From contig CAKZNT010000075.1 in NCBI GenBank assembly GCA_937132065.1, forward strand, positions 1 through 40,509: a stretch of DNA of 40,509 bases, in the 5' to 3' direction. Positions 16,229 to 22,859 of the stretch are shown piece by piece. Origin of the DNA: an uncultured Loktanella sp. (GTDB lineage: Bacteria; Pseudomonadota; Alphaproteobacteria; Rhodobacterales; Rhodobacteraceae). A program made the translations under genes and the position numbers. Every line of letters starts with the position of its first letter. Within the stretch, counting starts at the first letter, position 1. The notes below the pieces were generated by a model that was not told the DNA's origin, did not search any database, and worked only from the letters and a program-made list of their open reading frames with translations.

Positions 16229-16260
16229 CTTGACCCTCCCCCTGATGGAAGCCCTAGGCG
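16229..16260 (+). promoter_or_regulatory. MerR/CueR-type promoter with 19-base spacer
   Basis: CTTGACC (16229-16235) provides the -35 element and TAGGCG (16255-16260) a weak -10, with a spacer of 19 bases instead of 17. The spacer contains TCCCC and TGGAAG, closely matching the arrangement of the CueR site at the E. coli copA promoter. Long spacers with an imperfect dyad are characteristic of promoters activated by MerR-family metal sensors. It lies 25 bases before the cytochrome c start. Confidence 0.6.
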
Positions 16261-16285
16261 TTTGCAAAACAACCAGAGGCACATC

Positions 16286-16708
16286 ATGACACTCATCAAA
16301 TACGGCGCAGCAATTGCAATCATTGGCGGGATCGCCGTCGCGGTCTGGCAAACGCGCACACCAAACCCAGCCCAACAGGTCCAATCTCTCGCATTGGCAG
16401 AGGTTACTCTGCCCGCGTCACTGTCAGACAACGCAAAGATCGGGAAAGTGGGATTCGAAGCAAATTGCGCCAGTTGCCACGGTTTGAACGGCGCAGGACA
16501 AGACGGGATCGCCCCGCCCCTGATCCACAAAATCTACGAGCCAAGCCACCACGGCGACGAGGCGTTTCAGCGCGCGGCGGCCTTTGGCGTGCAGGCCCAC
16601 CATTGGCGCTTTGGCAACATGCCCCCTGTCGCGGGTCTATCGCGGGCAGATGTGGCGATGATCGTCGACTACATCCGCGAGGTGCAGCGGGCCAACGGGA
16701 TCAACTAG
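16286..16708 (+). CDS. Membrane-anchored class I cytochrome c, possibly copper-responsive
   Basis: The 140-residue protein has an N-terminal hydrophobic segment (5-22, YGAAIAIIGGIAVAVW) that serves as anchor or signal. A short linker and one haem c site CASCH at 61-65 follow, with Met112 (FGNMPPV) as likely sixth ligand. Extra histidines at 81, 88, 89, 105 and 106 are unusually many for such a small domain. It should sit on the periplasmic face and carry electrons or bind metal. The ATG at 16286 is chosen because the anchor starts there. The CueR-like promoter upstream suggests copper control (inference). Its 3' end overlaps that of the pseudouridine synthase gene by eight bases. Confidence 0.85.
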   Translation: MTLIKYGAAIAIIGGIAVAVWQTRTPNPAQQVQSLALAEVTLPASLSDNAKIGKVGFEANCASCHGLNGAGQDGIAPPLIHKIYEPSHHGDEAFQRAAAFGVQAHHWRFGNMPPVAGLSRADVAMIVDYIREVQRANGIN

Positions 16709-17738
16709 CGGACTGACCACCCAGCGTGACCAAAAGAGCCTGCATATCGTCAGGCAAATCGGCTTCGAATTCCATGAATTCATCCGTCACAGGGTGAACA
16801 AATCCAAGGGTTGCAGCATGAAGCGCCTGCCTTGAGAACGCCGAAACCGCGGCCACGGCGTCGTCACCAATCGCCTTGGGCGACATTTTGCGCTTGCCGC
16901 CATAGGTCGGATCACCAATCAGGGAATGACCACAATGGGCCATATGCACGCGAATCTGGTGGGTGCGCCCTGTCTCCAGCCAGCATTCGACAAGACAGGC
17001 GACCGCGGGCATCCCCAATGGCTCTAGAATGCGGCAGCGGGTCACCGCATGGCGGCCCGTGGTGAACGAAACAGCCTGACGTTGGCGGTCGGTCTTATGA
17101 CGGCCCAGGAACGTCTGCACCTTCAAGATATTGCCCGGCTCGAACGATGTGCCCTTGATACCGCGCAGACGGGGGTCATTGGCCTCGGGCACACCATAGC
17201 ACATGGCGATATAGCGGCGCTCGACACTGTGATCGGCGAACTGCTTAGCAAGGCTATGGTGGGCGCGATCGGATTTGGCCGCAACCAGCAGACCCGTAGT
17301 CTCTTTATCAATGCGATGCACGATGCCGGGGCGCTTCATGCCGCCAACACCCGACAGGGTCTCGCCGCAATGGTGGATCAGGGCATTGACAAGCGTGCCC
17401 GTCGGCGTGCCGGGTGCAGGATGCACAACCATGCCAGCGGGCTTGTTGATCACAATCAGATCGTCATCCTCGTAAACGACCTCCAACGGAATATCCTCCG
17501 CGCCGATATGGCTTTCTTCGGCCATCTCGACGGTCACGGCAATCTCTGTGCCCTCCTCCACGCGGTGACGTGGGTCGGTGACAACAGCGCCGTTCACCTT
17601 GACCGATCCATCGGCAATCAACTTGGCAAGGCGCGAGCGCGATAGCGAGGCATCGGCGGGCACATCTCGGCCCAATGCCTTGTCCATCCGTGCGGGCGGA
17701 TTGGCTTCGATTTCGAATGTGATCACGGACGCGGCCAT
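16701..17738 (-). CDS. rluD: RluA/RluD-family 23S rRNA pseudouridine synthase
   Basis: The 345-residue enzyme has an N-terminal S4 domain (about 17-75, RMDKALGRDVP, then LSRSRLAKLIADGSVKVNG). The catalytic motif is HRIDKETTGL at 141-150, with the nucleophile Asp144. LETGRTHQIRVHMAHCGHSL and GDPTYGGK follow near the C-terminus. S4 plus this core fits RluD (23S rRNA helix 69), although other RluA-family sites are possible. The ATG at 17738 has CTGGAG upstream and starts the conserved part; in-frame extension toward the tRNA gene is not supported. Confidence 0.9.
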   Translation of the reverse strand: MAASVITFEIEANPPARMDKALGRDVPADASLSRSRLAKLIADGSVKVNGAVVTDPRHRVEEGTEIAVTVEMAEESHIGAEDIPLEVVYEDDDLIVINKPAGMVVHPAPGTPTGTLVNALIHHCGETLSGVGGMKRPGIVHRIDKETTGLLVAAKSDRAHHSLAKQFADHSVERRYIAMCYGVPEANDPRLRGIKGTSFEPGNILKVQTFLGRHKTDRQRQAVSFTTGRHAVTRCRILEPLGMPAVACLVECWLETGRTHQIRVHMAHCGHSLIGDPTYGGKRKMSPKAIGDDAVAAVSAFSRQALHAATLGFVHPVTDEFMEFEADLPDDMQALLVTLGGQSAS

Positions 17739-17816
17739 AGGCGCATGCTCCAGCAAAGTTGAACTTGAGGGGTCTCTAACCGCTTCACAACCGGATGTCA
17801 TGACCCGTAATTTCCA

Positions 17817-17847
17817 GTGCACGCTTGGTGCACGCGCGGTGCACGCT
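17817..17847. repeat. Three tandem 11-base repeats of GTGCACGC
   Basis: GTGCACGC occurs at 17817, 17828 and 17839, each followed by three variable bases, giving a period of exactly 11 bases. Each copy contains the palindrome GTGCAC. The array lies between the 3' end of tRNA-His and the start of rluD. The period places the copies on one face of the DNA, as expected for a cooperatively bound protein. No binding protein is recognised. Confidence 0.6.
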
Positions 17848-17873
17848 CTGTGACATCTCAAAATGGGGGGGGA

Positions 17874-17950
17874 TGGTACCGCCTCCCCGGCTTGAACGGG
17901 GGACCCCTGGTTCCACAAACCAGTGCTCTAACCAACTGAGCTAAGGCGGC
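17874..17950 (-). tRNA. tRNA-His (anticodon GTG)
   Basis: The 77-base minus-strand sequence folds into a full cloverleaf with acceptor GCCGCCT/AGGCGGT, anticodon loop TTGTGGA between CTGGT and ACCAG, T-loop TTCAAGC and an encoded CCA. The anticodon GTG reads histidine codons. The acceptor has G1-U72 and A73 and the base before G1 is T, so the usual G-1 is not encoded. This is the known tRNA-His form of most alphaproteobacteria, recognised by their divergent HisRS. Confidence 0.97.
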
Positions 17951-17960
17951 ATCGGGGTTG

Positions 17961-17989
17961 GATTTAGCCGCATGCGGATTTGATTGCAA
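17961..17989 (-). promoter_or_regulatory. Predicted tRNA-His promoter
   Basis: On the minus strand TTGCAA (17984-17989) and TAAATC (17961-17966) are separated by 17 bases, with an expected start about five bases before the mature tRNA. The spacer contains the perfect palindrome CCGCATGCGG (17968-17977). Confidence 0.6.
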
Positions 17990-18067
17990 GACCCCCTCCC
18001 GCCTTTTCCTTGCCAAGGGGTCAAAGTGCAGGATACATCAGCAATAACAGCCAAAAAAGGACCGAAA

Positions 18068-18259
18068 ATGGGTATCAACGACGAACGCGACGTAGAAGCA
18101 AACATGCAAATCGGGCCAACCGATGCAGGCATGGTGCGCCTTTTCATCGAATCTAACGGGATCGAGATTCCAATGGACTTCGAACCGGAAGAAGCCGAAG
18201 AAATCGCCGAAGAAATGCGTGCCGCCGCAATGGCCGCCCGTTCAGTCAAAAAGCGCTAA
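18068..18259 (+). CDS. Small conserved acidic protein (DUF6324-like)
   Basis: The 63-residue protein starts MGINDERDVEANMQIGPTD and ends in an acidic helix (DFEPEEAEEIAEEMRAAAM) and a basic tail. It resembles the short Rhodobacteraceae proteins named DUF6324, an assignment made from memory. The function is unknown. AAAAAGGA upstream supports the ATG at 18068 over an in-frame extension of 28 codons. It is a single gene, divergent from tRNA-His and convergent with mmcB. Confidence 0.75.
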   Translation: MGINDERDVEANMQIGPTDAGMVRLFIESNGIEIPMDFEPEEAEEIAEEMRAAAMAARSVKKR

Positions 18260-18296
18260 GCCCTTCTGACATCGTATAAAATAGTTGCGGTATGGC

Positions 18297-18764
18297 CTAA
18301 AGCAGGCCGAACCGCACCGACACATGCGGATCGCGCGCCGCCTGTGCGCGCATCGCCGCGTGGCGCGCGAATTTCTGGGTCATCACCTTGCGGCGCGCGC
18401 CTGCCAGCTTGGTTTCTGGCCCCATGCGGATGATTTCGGCGTCATATGCATCGGCAATGATCAACCCTGTGTCCTCGGGCAACAGGTCGGTCGGAAAATC
18501 CTGATCCACCGCCCAAAAGAAGCGGTCGCACCATTCAAGATATCCTTGCCATTTACTGTCAGTCTGGAAATCAACGCGGCTGGATTTGCACTCGATCACC
18601 CAGATTTCGCCCTTGGGGCCAAGCGCCATGACGTCCACACGCAAGCCACGGGTCGGGATCAACTCCTCGACACTGACAAAATCATGGTGACGCAAATGCC
18701 GCGAAACGCCCCGCGCCAATAATTGACCGGGCATCAGTTCGGGAAGAGGTGTCGCTTCAGGCAT
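18297..18764 (-). CDS. mmcB: MmcB-family DNA repair protein
   Basis: The 155-residue protein carries the arrangement D44, then E58 and K60 in RVDVMALGPKGEIWVIECKS, the PD-(D/E)XK nuclease signature found in MmcB (DUF1052). Caulobacter MmcB was found as a damage-induced gene important for mitomycin C resistance. The conserved segment GYLEWCDRFFWAVDQDFP follows. The ATG at 18764 is preferred because the conserved part begins soon after; 19 extra in-frame codons are possible. SOS control cannot be seen here, since I found no clear LexA site upstream. Confidence 0.82.
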   Translation of the reverse strand: MPEATPLPELMPGQLLARGVSRHLRHHDFVSVEELIPTRGLRVDVMALGPKGEIWVIECKSSRVDFQTDSKWQGYLEWCDRFFWAVDQDFPTDLLPEDTGLIIADAYDAEIIRMGPETKLAGARRKVMTQKFARHAAMRAQAARDPHVSVRFGLL

Positions 18765-18925
18765 AGGTGAATATATGAACAAAAGGTAAACATCGGTCAA
18801 GGCATGGGTGAAATAGGGCACAAATCGGGCAAATGACGTGGGGGCAAGCGTCCATTCAGGCCAAATTGGTCACGTTTTCGTCCGATTTCCCCGTCAAAAC
18901 CTATGCAACAACAAGGAGCTACCAA

Positions 18926-19054
18926 ATGACTTTGTTTACTGACGTTACCTTCGCCCAAGTCTGCCTCGCCGCGATCACTGTTGGTGCGATCGAGCACCTC
19001 GTTGTGCGTTTCGCGCCAGATGCGATGCTGCGTCAGTTTGGCTATAGTGCCTAA
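18926..19054 (+). CDS. Small hydrophobic protein of 42 residues, unknown function
   Basis: The reading frame starts at an ATG preceded by AAGGAG at 18912-18917, a near-perfect Shine-Dalgarno sequence at good spacing, and ends with TAA. The product has a hydrophobic central part (VTFAQVCLAAITVGAIEHLV) that could lie in the membrane, and a short C-terminal tail (RQFGYSA). I recognise no family. It lies just upstream of the putative 6S RNA promoter. The ribosome-binding site is the main evidence that it is translated. Confidence 0.5.
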   Translation: MTLFTDVTFAQVCLAAITVGAIEHLVVRFAPDAMLRQFGYSA

Positions 19055-19067
19055 ATCACACAGCCCC

Positions 19068-19096
19068 TTGCGGGGAGCGCCTTGCGGCCCTATCTC
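19068..19096 (+). promoter_or_regulatory. Predicted promoter of the 6S RNA
   Basis: TTGCGG (19068-19073) and TATCTC (19091-19096) are separated by 17 bases. The expected start lies at about 19100-19103, at the first bases of the closing stem of the downstream RNA. Confidence 0.5.
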
Positions 19097-19100
19097 TTGG

Positions 19101-19271
19101 GGTGGCGGGTTTCTGCTCTTCTCGATCGCTATAGGGGTTACATTCCAGTGGCCTTAAGCAAAATCCCGGGAGCTGGCTCTGTTTGGACCCTGGTCCACTT
19201 ACCTGGCGCCCACCTGTACATACAGGTCCTCGGGAATAAACCCCTGAACGGCTGCTGCGGTTCCCGCCACC
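19101..19271 (+). ncRNA. ssrS: Probable 6S RNA
   Basis: The 171-base non-coding stretch can fold into one long irregular hairpin, as 6S RNA does. The ends form a perfect 9-base-pair closing stem (19101-19109 with 19263-19271). A large asymmetric bubble follows, then a second helix in which AGGGGTT pairs with AACCCCT and ATTCC with GGAAT. A terminal region holds small hairpins (TGGACCCTGGTCCA and ACCTGTACATACAGGT). Extra G-U pairs outside the closing stem are possible only on the plus strand, and a promoter is placed right before it. 6S RNA mimics an open promoter and sequesters sigma-70 holoenzyme in stationary phase. The call comes from structure and length, not from a covariance search, and the neighbours (a small ORF and an HdeD-like gene) are not the familiar zapA/5-FCL context. 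Confidence 0.65.
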
Positions 19272-19829
19272 TTACTCTCCCGCAGCGCGGGCCAGTGCGA
19301 CAAAGGCAATGCCTGACGTCAAGAAGTTGATCCCCAATAGCAGCCCGATCGCCCAAAGCGCGGTTGAAGGCAGCCCTGCAATCAACAAAACCCCCATCAA
19401 AAGCGTGGCAAATCCGTTAAACGCGAGCCAGCCCCAGCCTTTTTTCGGGCGGTGCTGCATCGCGATCATACCTTCAAAGATACCTTGCACCAAGAACGCG
19501 AGACCGACGAGAAACGTCAGCCCCACAAGGCCGGTCAGGGCGAAAAACGCGAGGTAAACGCCCAACGCAAGGTGCAGCAGTGCAATCAATCCCGACCAGA
19601 TCGCAGAGGCCCATTCCTTTGCTTGGAACGCGTGGTAAAGCAGCGCGGCCCCCGTCAGCAAGAAAACCCAGCCCAGCAAGGCCTTGGCGGCAATCGAGAA
19701 GAATAACGGGAACAGAATCGCCAAAACACCAAGCGCAATAAGCACATAGCCGACGTTCTTAAAGCGGCCGCGAAATTTGCGCACCGCGTCCATAACGTCA
19801 GGTGTGGGGGAGTTCTCTAGATCAGCCAT
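19272..19829 (-). CDS. HdeD-family (DUF308) membrane protein
   Basis: The 185-residue protein has a short cytoplasmic N-terminus and about six membrane helices arranged in pairs (VLIALGVLAILFPLFF, LLGWVFLLTGAALLY, WSGLIALLHLALGVYLAFF and so on). This is the DUF308/HdeD pattern. E. coli HdeD contributes to acid resistance at high cell density; the role here is unknown. The ATG at 19829 has AAGGAA upstream, and an in-frame extension of 12 codons is not preferred. Its stop codon abuts the 3' end of the putative 6S RNA on the opposite strand. Confidence 0.82.
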   Translation of the reverse strand: MADLENSPTPDVMDAVRKFRGRFKNVGYVLIALGVLAILFPLFFSIAAKALLGWVFLLTGAALLYHAFQAKEWASAIWSGLIALLHLALGVYLAFFALTGLVGLTFLVGLAFLVQGIFEGMIAMQHRPKKGWGWLAFNGFATLLMGVLLIAGLPSTALWAIGLLLGINFLTSGIAFVALARAAGE

Positions 19830-19879
19830 GTCGCGTTCCTTTATATCGTTAAGGCACGCTAACATGATTCTCGGGCGGG

Positions 19880-20347
19880 TTAAAACGCGTCTGGATGTGC
19901 TTCGCGGGCCATATGATCAAGAACCGCGTTCACAAACTTCGGTTCCTTGCCGTCATGGGAAAACGCTTCGGCGACTTGCACGAATTCGACGATCACAACC
20001 TTTGGCGGTGTGCGCCCGTCACGCAGCTCCGCGCCAGCGGCCCGAAACAAGGCGCGCCACGTCGGGTCAATGCGGGCAATCGGCCATTTGGCCACCAGCG
20101 CGCGATCTGTCATCTGGTCGATAATCGCTTGATCATCCACGGCTTTTTCAACAAGCAGGCGGAACGTTTCGAGGTCACCTTCCTGCATCTCGACGCCGTC
20201 ATAAGACGCGCCAAAGCGGTGGTCTTCAAACTCTGAAATAACCTGCTCTACGGTCTGGCTCGAGATTTCCATCTGGAACAGCGCTTGCACCGCATAGAGG
20301 CGCGATGCTGTCTTCATTTTGCGGAGTTGGTTATTGGAGATAGTCAT
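19880..20347 (-). CDS. nusB: Transcription antitermination factor NusB
   Basis: The 155-residue all-helical protein has the NusB signatures: SRLYAVQALFQMEISSQTVE near the start, RALVAKWPIARIDPTWRALFRAA in the middle, and VVIVEFVQVAEAFSHDGKEPKFVNAVLD at the end. NusB with NusE binds boxA in nascent rRNA and supports antitermination. The start overlaps the ribH stop by four bases, and the riboflavin genes ribB-ribH-nusB are consecutive, as in many proteobacteria. It is the last gene of this unit. Confidence 0.95.
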   Translation of the reverse strand: MTISNNQLRKMKTASRLYAVQALFQMEISSQTVEQVISEFEDHRFGASYDGVEMQEGDLETFRLLVEKAVDDQAIIDQMTDRALVAKWPIARIDPTWRALFRAAGAELRDGRTPPKVVIVEFVQVAEAFSHDGKEPKFVNAVLDHMAREAHPDAF

Positions 20348-20877
20348 GCTGTGGACTTGCCGCCTTGCGCCATTAGGATTTCGCTTGTGAACCCGACACC
20401 TTTGTCAGGACGGCCCCACTTACGGCTGGTTGCGACGAGGTGCAAGGCCGCAGCGGCGGCCCCTGCCCCTTTATTCATCTGCGCAGGGTCAGCGCGCTCG
20501 ACGGCTTGACCATGATCTTCAACGGTTAAGATACCATTGCCGATGCAAATGCCTTGCAAGCCCATCAACTGAAGCGCACGGCTGCTGTCATTGCAGACGG
20601 TGTCATAATGGGTTGTCGCGCCACGGATCACGCAGCCAAGGGCGACATAGCCGTCAAAGTTGGACATGCGCTCTGCAATCGCGATTGTTGTCGGGATTTC
20701 AAGCGCGCCGGTGACGTCGATCAACTCATATGTCGCGCCTGCTGCTTCGATTTCGCCAACCGCGCCGGCGACCTGCATATCATAGATGTCCTTGTAATAC
20801 GGGGACGCAACGATCAGCAGTTTGACAGGTTTGTCAAAACTCGGGCGCGGTAGAATATAGTGGGAAGCACCAGCCAT
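20344..20877 (-). CDS. ribH: 6,7-dimethyl-8-ribityllumazine synthase
   Basis: Lumazine synthase condenses 5-amino-6-ribitylaminouracil with dihydroxybutanone phosphate, the step before riboflavin synthase. The 177-residue product shows KLLIVASPYYKDI, VTGALEIPTTIAIA and the phosphate-binding region ALGCVIRGATTHYDTVCNDS, with the catalytic histidine in TTHYDTV. Length is slightly above the usual 155-160 owing to a C-terminal extension. Its ATG overlaps the ribB stop by one base, so the two genes are translationally coupled. Confidence 0.96.
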   Translation of the reverse strand: MAGASHYILPRPSFDKPVKLLIVASPYYKDIYDMQVAGAVGEIEAAGATYELIDVTGALEIPTTIAIAERMSNFDGYVALGCVIRGATTHYDTVCNDSSRALQLMGLQGICIGNGILTVEDHGQAVERADPAQMNKGAGAAAAALHLVATSRKWGRPDKGVGFTSEILMAQGGKSTA

Positions 20878-22007
20878 CAGAGGGTCTCCGTAATCTTTTG
20901 CGTGCCGACAATTTCAAGACCATAGGCATCAAGGCCGATGATCTTGGGTTTGGGCGAATTGGTGAGCAAGGTGATCGCATTCAGGCCAAGCGTGGACAGA
21001 ATTTGCGCGCCAACACCATATTGGCGCAGGGTTTGGGGCGAGCCCTCGGCGTCCGGATCAAGCTTCATTTCTGTGTCGCGCAGCAACACGAGAACACCAC
21101 GGCCCGCAGCCGCAATTGCAAGCATCGCATCGCCAAATTCGTTGCGCCGCCCCACTGGCCCCGTGCCGATCACGTCCAGCATCGGGTCCATTGCATGCAT
21201 ACGGGTCAGAACGGGGGCATCCGTGGATATATCCCCTTTGATCAAGGCGATATGCTCGGCGCCTTGTGTCTCGTCGGCATAGATGCGCAATTCCCAATCG
21301 CCGCCAAACTCGGAGGTGATCTGCTCGGTTTTGCGCATCTTGATCAGATTGTCGTGGCGGCGGCGATAGGCGATCAGGTCGCTAATCGTGCCGATCTTGA
21401 GGCTGTGAAGCTGCGCAAAGCTGACAAGATCAGGGAGGCGCGCCATTTCGCCGTCTTCCTTCATGATCTCGCAGATCACACCAGAGGGGTTCAGCCCTGC
21501 AAGGCGGGAAATATCAACGGCGGCTTCGGTGTGACCTGCGCGCACAAGGACGCCACCATCACGGGCGCGCAATGGAAAGACGTGCCCCGGGGTGGCAATA
21601 TCGGCAGCACCCTTAGCGGCATCAATGGCCACTGACACGGTGCGGGCGCGATCTGCAGCGGAAATCCCAGTGGTGACACCCTCGCGGGCCTCGATCGAGA
21701 TGGTGAAAGCGGTCTCGTGGCGCGATGCGTTATGTGTGGCCATAAGCGGGAGACCAAGCGCGTCGATACGATCCGTCGGGAGGGTCAGGCAGATCAGGCC
21801 GCGCCCGTGTTTCGCCATAAAGTTGATCGCATCAGGGGTCGCCATCTGCGCAGGGATCACAAGGTCTCCTTCGTTTTCACGATCTTCGTGATCTACGAGA
21901 ACGAACATGCGGCCATTGCGAGCATCGTCGATGATGTCTTCTATCGGGCTGATGGCAGCGGACCAGTCTTGCTCAACTTGTCCGGGCGTTTCAAAAGTCT
22001 GGGTCAT
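20877..22007 (-). CDS. ribB: 3,4-dihydroxy-2-butanone 4-phosphate synthase with degenerate GTP cyclohydrolase II domain
   Basis: The N-terminal half of this 376-residue protein is an intact RibB domain: DHEDRENEGDL at 39-49, MAKHGRGLICLTL, and RAGHTEAAVDI. It converts ribulose 5-phosphate to dihydroxybutanone phosphate. The C-terminal half has the GTP cyclohydrolase II fold but no cysteine at all, so the three zinc-ligand cysteines of RibA are missing, and so is the catalytic region EGRGIG. It keeps RQYGVGAQIL and LLTNSPKP. This architecture is the RibBX variant described in Proteobacteria. GTP cyclohydrolase II must therefore be encoded elsewhere. The ATG at 22007 starts the conserved part. 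The 102-base gap to ribE holds a small hairpin (ATGGGT/ACCCAT) without a T run. Confidence 0.92.
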   Translation of the reverse strand: MTQTFETPGQVEQDWSAAISPIEDIIDDARNGRMFVLVDHEDRENEGDLVIPAQMATPDAINFMAKHGRGLICLTLPTDRIDALGLPLMATHNASRHETAFTISIEAREGVTTGISAADRARTVSVAIDAAKGAADIATPGHVFPLRARDGGVLVRAGHTEAAVDISRLAGLNPSGVICEIMKEDGEMARLPDLVSFAQLHSLKIGTISDLIAYRRRHDNLIKMRKTEQITSEFGGDWELRIYADETQGAEHIALIKGDISTDAPVLTRMHAMDPMLDVIGTGPVGRRNEFGDAMLAIAAAGRGVLVLLRDTEMKLDPDAEGSPQTLRQYGVGAQILSTLGLNAITLLTNSPKPKIIGLDAYGLEIVGTQKITETL

Positions 22008-22109
22008 GGGCCACCTTGCTTGGTTTGGCAGTTCAATATCGGCTGGGGCGCGTGTTGGAAAGGGGCATGGGTCAAGACCCATCTTACCAAGTGGCGCCCG
22101 CCAACAGGG

Positions 22110-22706
22110 CTAGTCGCATTCACGCAGGCGCGCAACATAGCGCGCCATTGTATCAATCTCGAGGTTCACACTGTCGCCAACCGCAGCGTCGCCCCAAGTT
22201 GTGACCTCTTTGGTGTGGGGGATAATGTTGACGCCGAAATCACAACCCTCGACAGCATTGACAGTCAAGGATGTGCCATTCAGGGCAACCGAGCCTTTCG
22301 GGGCAATGAACTTGGCCAGTGGGGCGGGCGCGCGAAACACAAAGCGGGTGCTGTCGCCCTCTTGGGTCATGCTGATAATCTCGGCAACGCCATCGACGTG
22401 ACCAGACACGATATGGCCGCCCAACTCGTCCCCCAAACGCAAGGCGCGCTCAAGGTTCAACTTGCGACCAACGGCCCATGCTCCAATGTTTGTGGCTGCG
22501 ACGCTCTCGGCGGAAATCTCGACGTCAAACCAGTTGCCGCCCTCTGTCCCCATCGCAACAACCGTCAGGCAAACACCGCCACAAGCGATAGATGCGCCAA
22601 GGTCGATCCCGGCAACATCATAAGATGTGCCAATGCGCGCGCGCAGGTCACCATTCTGATCGAGCTTTCGCACGGTCCCCAAATCGCTCACGATCCCTGT
22701 AAACAT
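22110..22706 (-). CDS. ribE: Riboflavin synthase alpha chain
   Basis: The 198-residue enzyme begins MFTGIVSDLGTV, the family signature, and contains two tandem lumazine-binding repeats (about 1-95 and 96-190). The second begins around GDELGGHIVSGHVDG. It dismutates two lumazine molecules to riboflavin and the ribitylaminouracil precursor. The ATG at 22706 is fixed by the conserved MFTGIV. It precedes ribB on the same strand, but its usual upstream neighbour ribD lies 5 kb away, beyond a capsule cassette. Confidence 0.95.
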   Translation of the reverse strand: MFTGIVSDLGTVRKLDQNGDLRARIGTSYDVAGIDLGASIACGGVCLTVVAMGTEGGNWFDVEISAESVAATNIGAWAVGRKLNLERALRLGDELGGHIVSGHVDGVAEIISMTQEGDSTRFVFRAPAPLAKFIAPKGSVALNGTSLTVNAVEGCDFGVNIIPHTKEVTTWGDAAVGDSVNLEIDTMARYVARLRECD

Positions 22707-22748
22707 GGCACGTCCCCTCACTTGTTTGGCCCAGACCTAGCGCCTCAT

Positions 22749-22859
22749 AGTGTCGCATTCAAGCCACCCTTGGCGCTATCAGTTTGCGCTTTGCCATATT
22801 CCTGCCAAAAGAGGGTGTAATGTAAGACAGCGTTTACCAGTTTTAGGATATGCGACACT
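22749..22859. repeat. 10-base inverted repeat bracketing the ribE/kpsS intergenic region
   Basis: AGTGTCGCAT (22749-22758) and ATGCGACACT (22850-22859) are perfect inverted repeats 91 bases apart. The second copy ends immediately before the GTG start of kpsS and covers its ribosome-binding region. It could be a pair of protein half-sites or, if transcribed, a long-range RNA hairpin closing the start codon. Confidence 0.5.

Noticed and set aside
22008-22109. Possible FMN riboswitch before ribB
   Set aside because: The gap is only 102 bases and lacks the conserved RFN core sequences; only a small hairpin without a T run is present.
21717-22820. Open frame on the plus strand opposite ribB and ribE
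   Set aside because: It spans two well-identified minus-strand genes and their gap and contains no recognisable motif.
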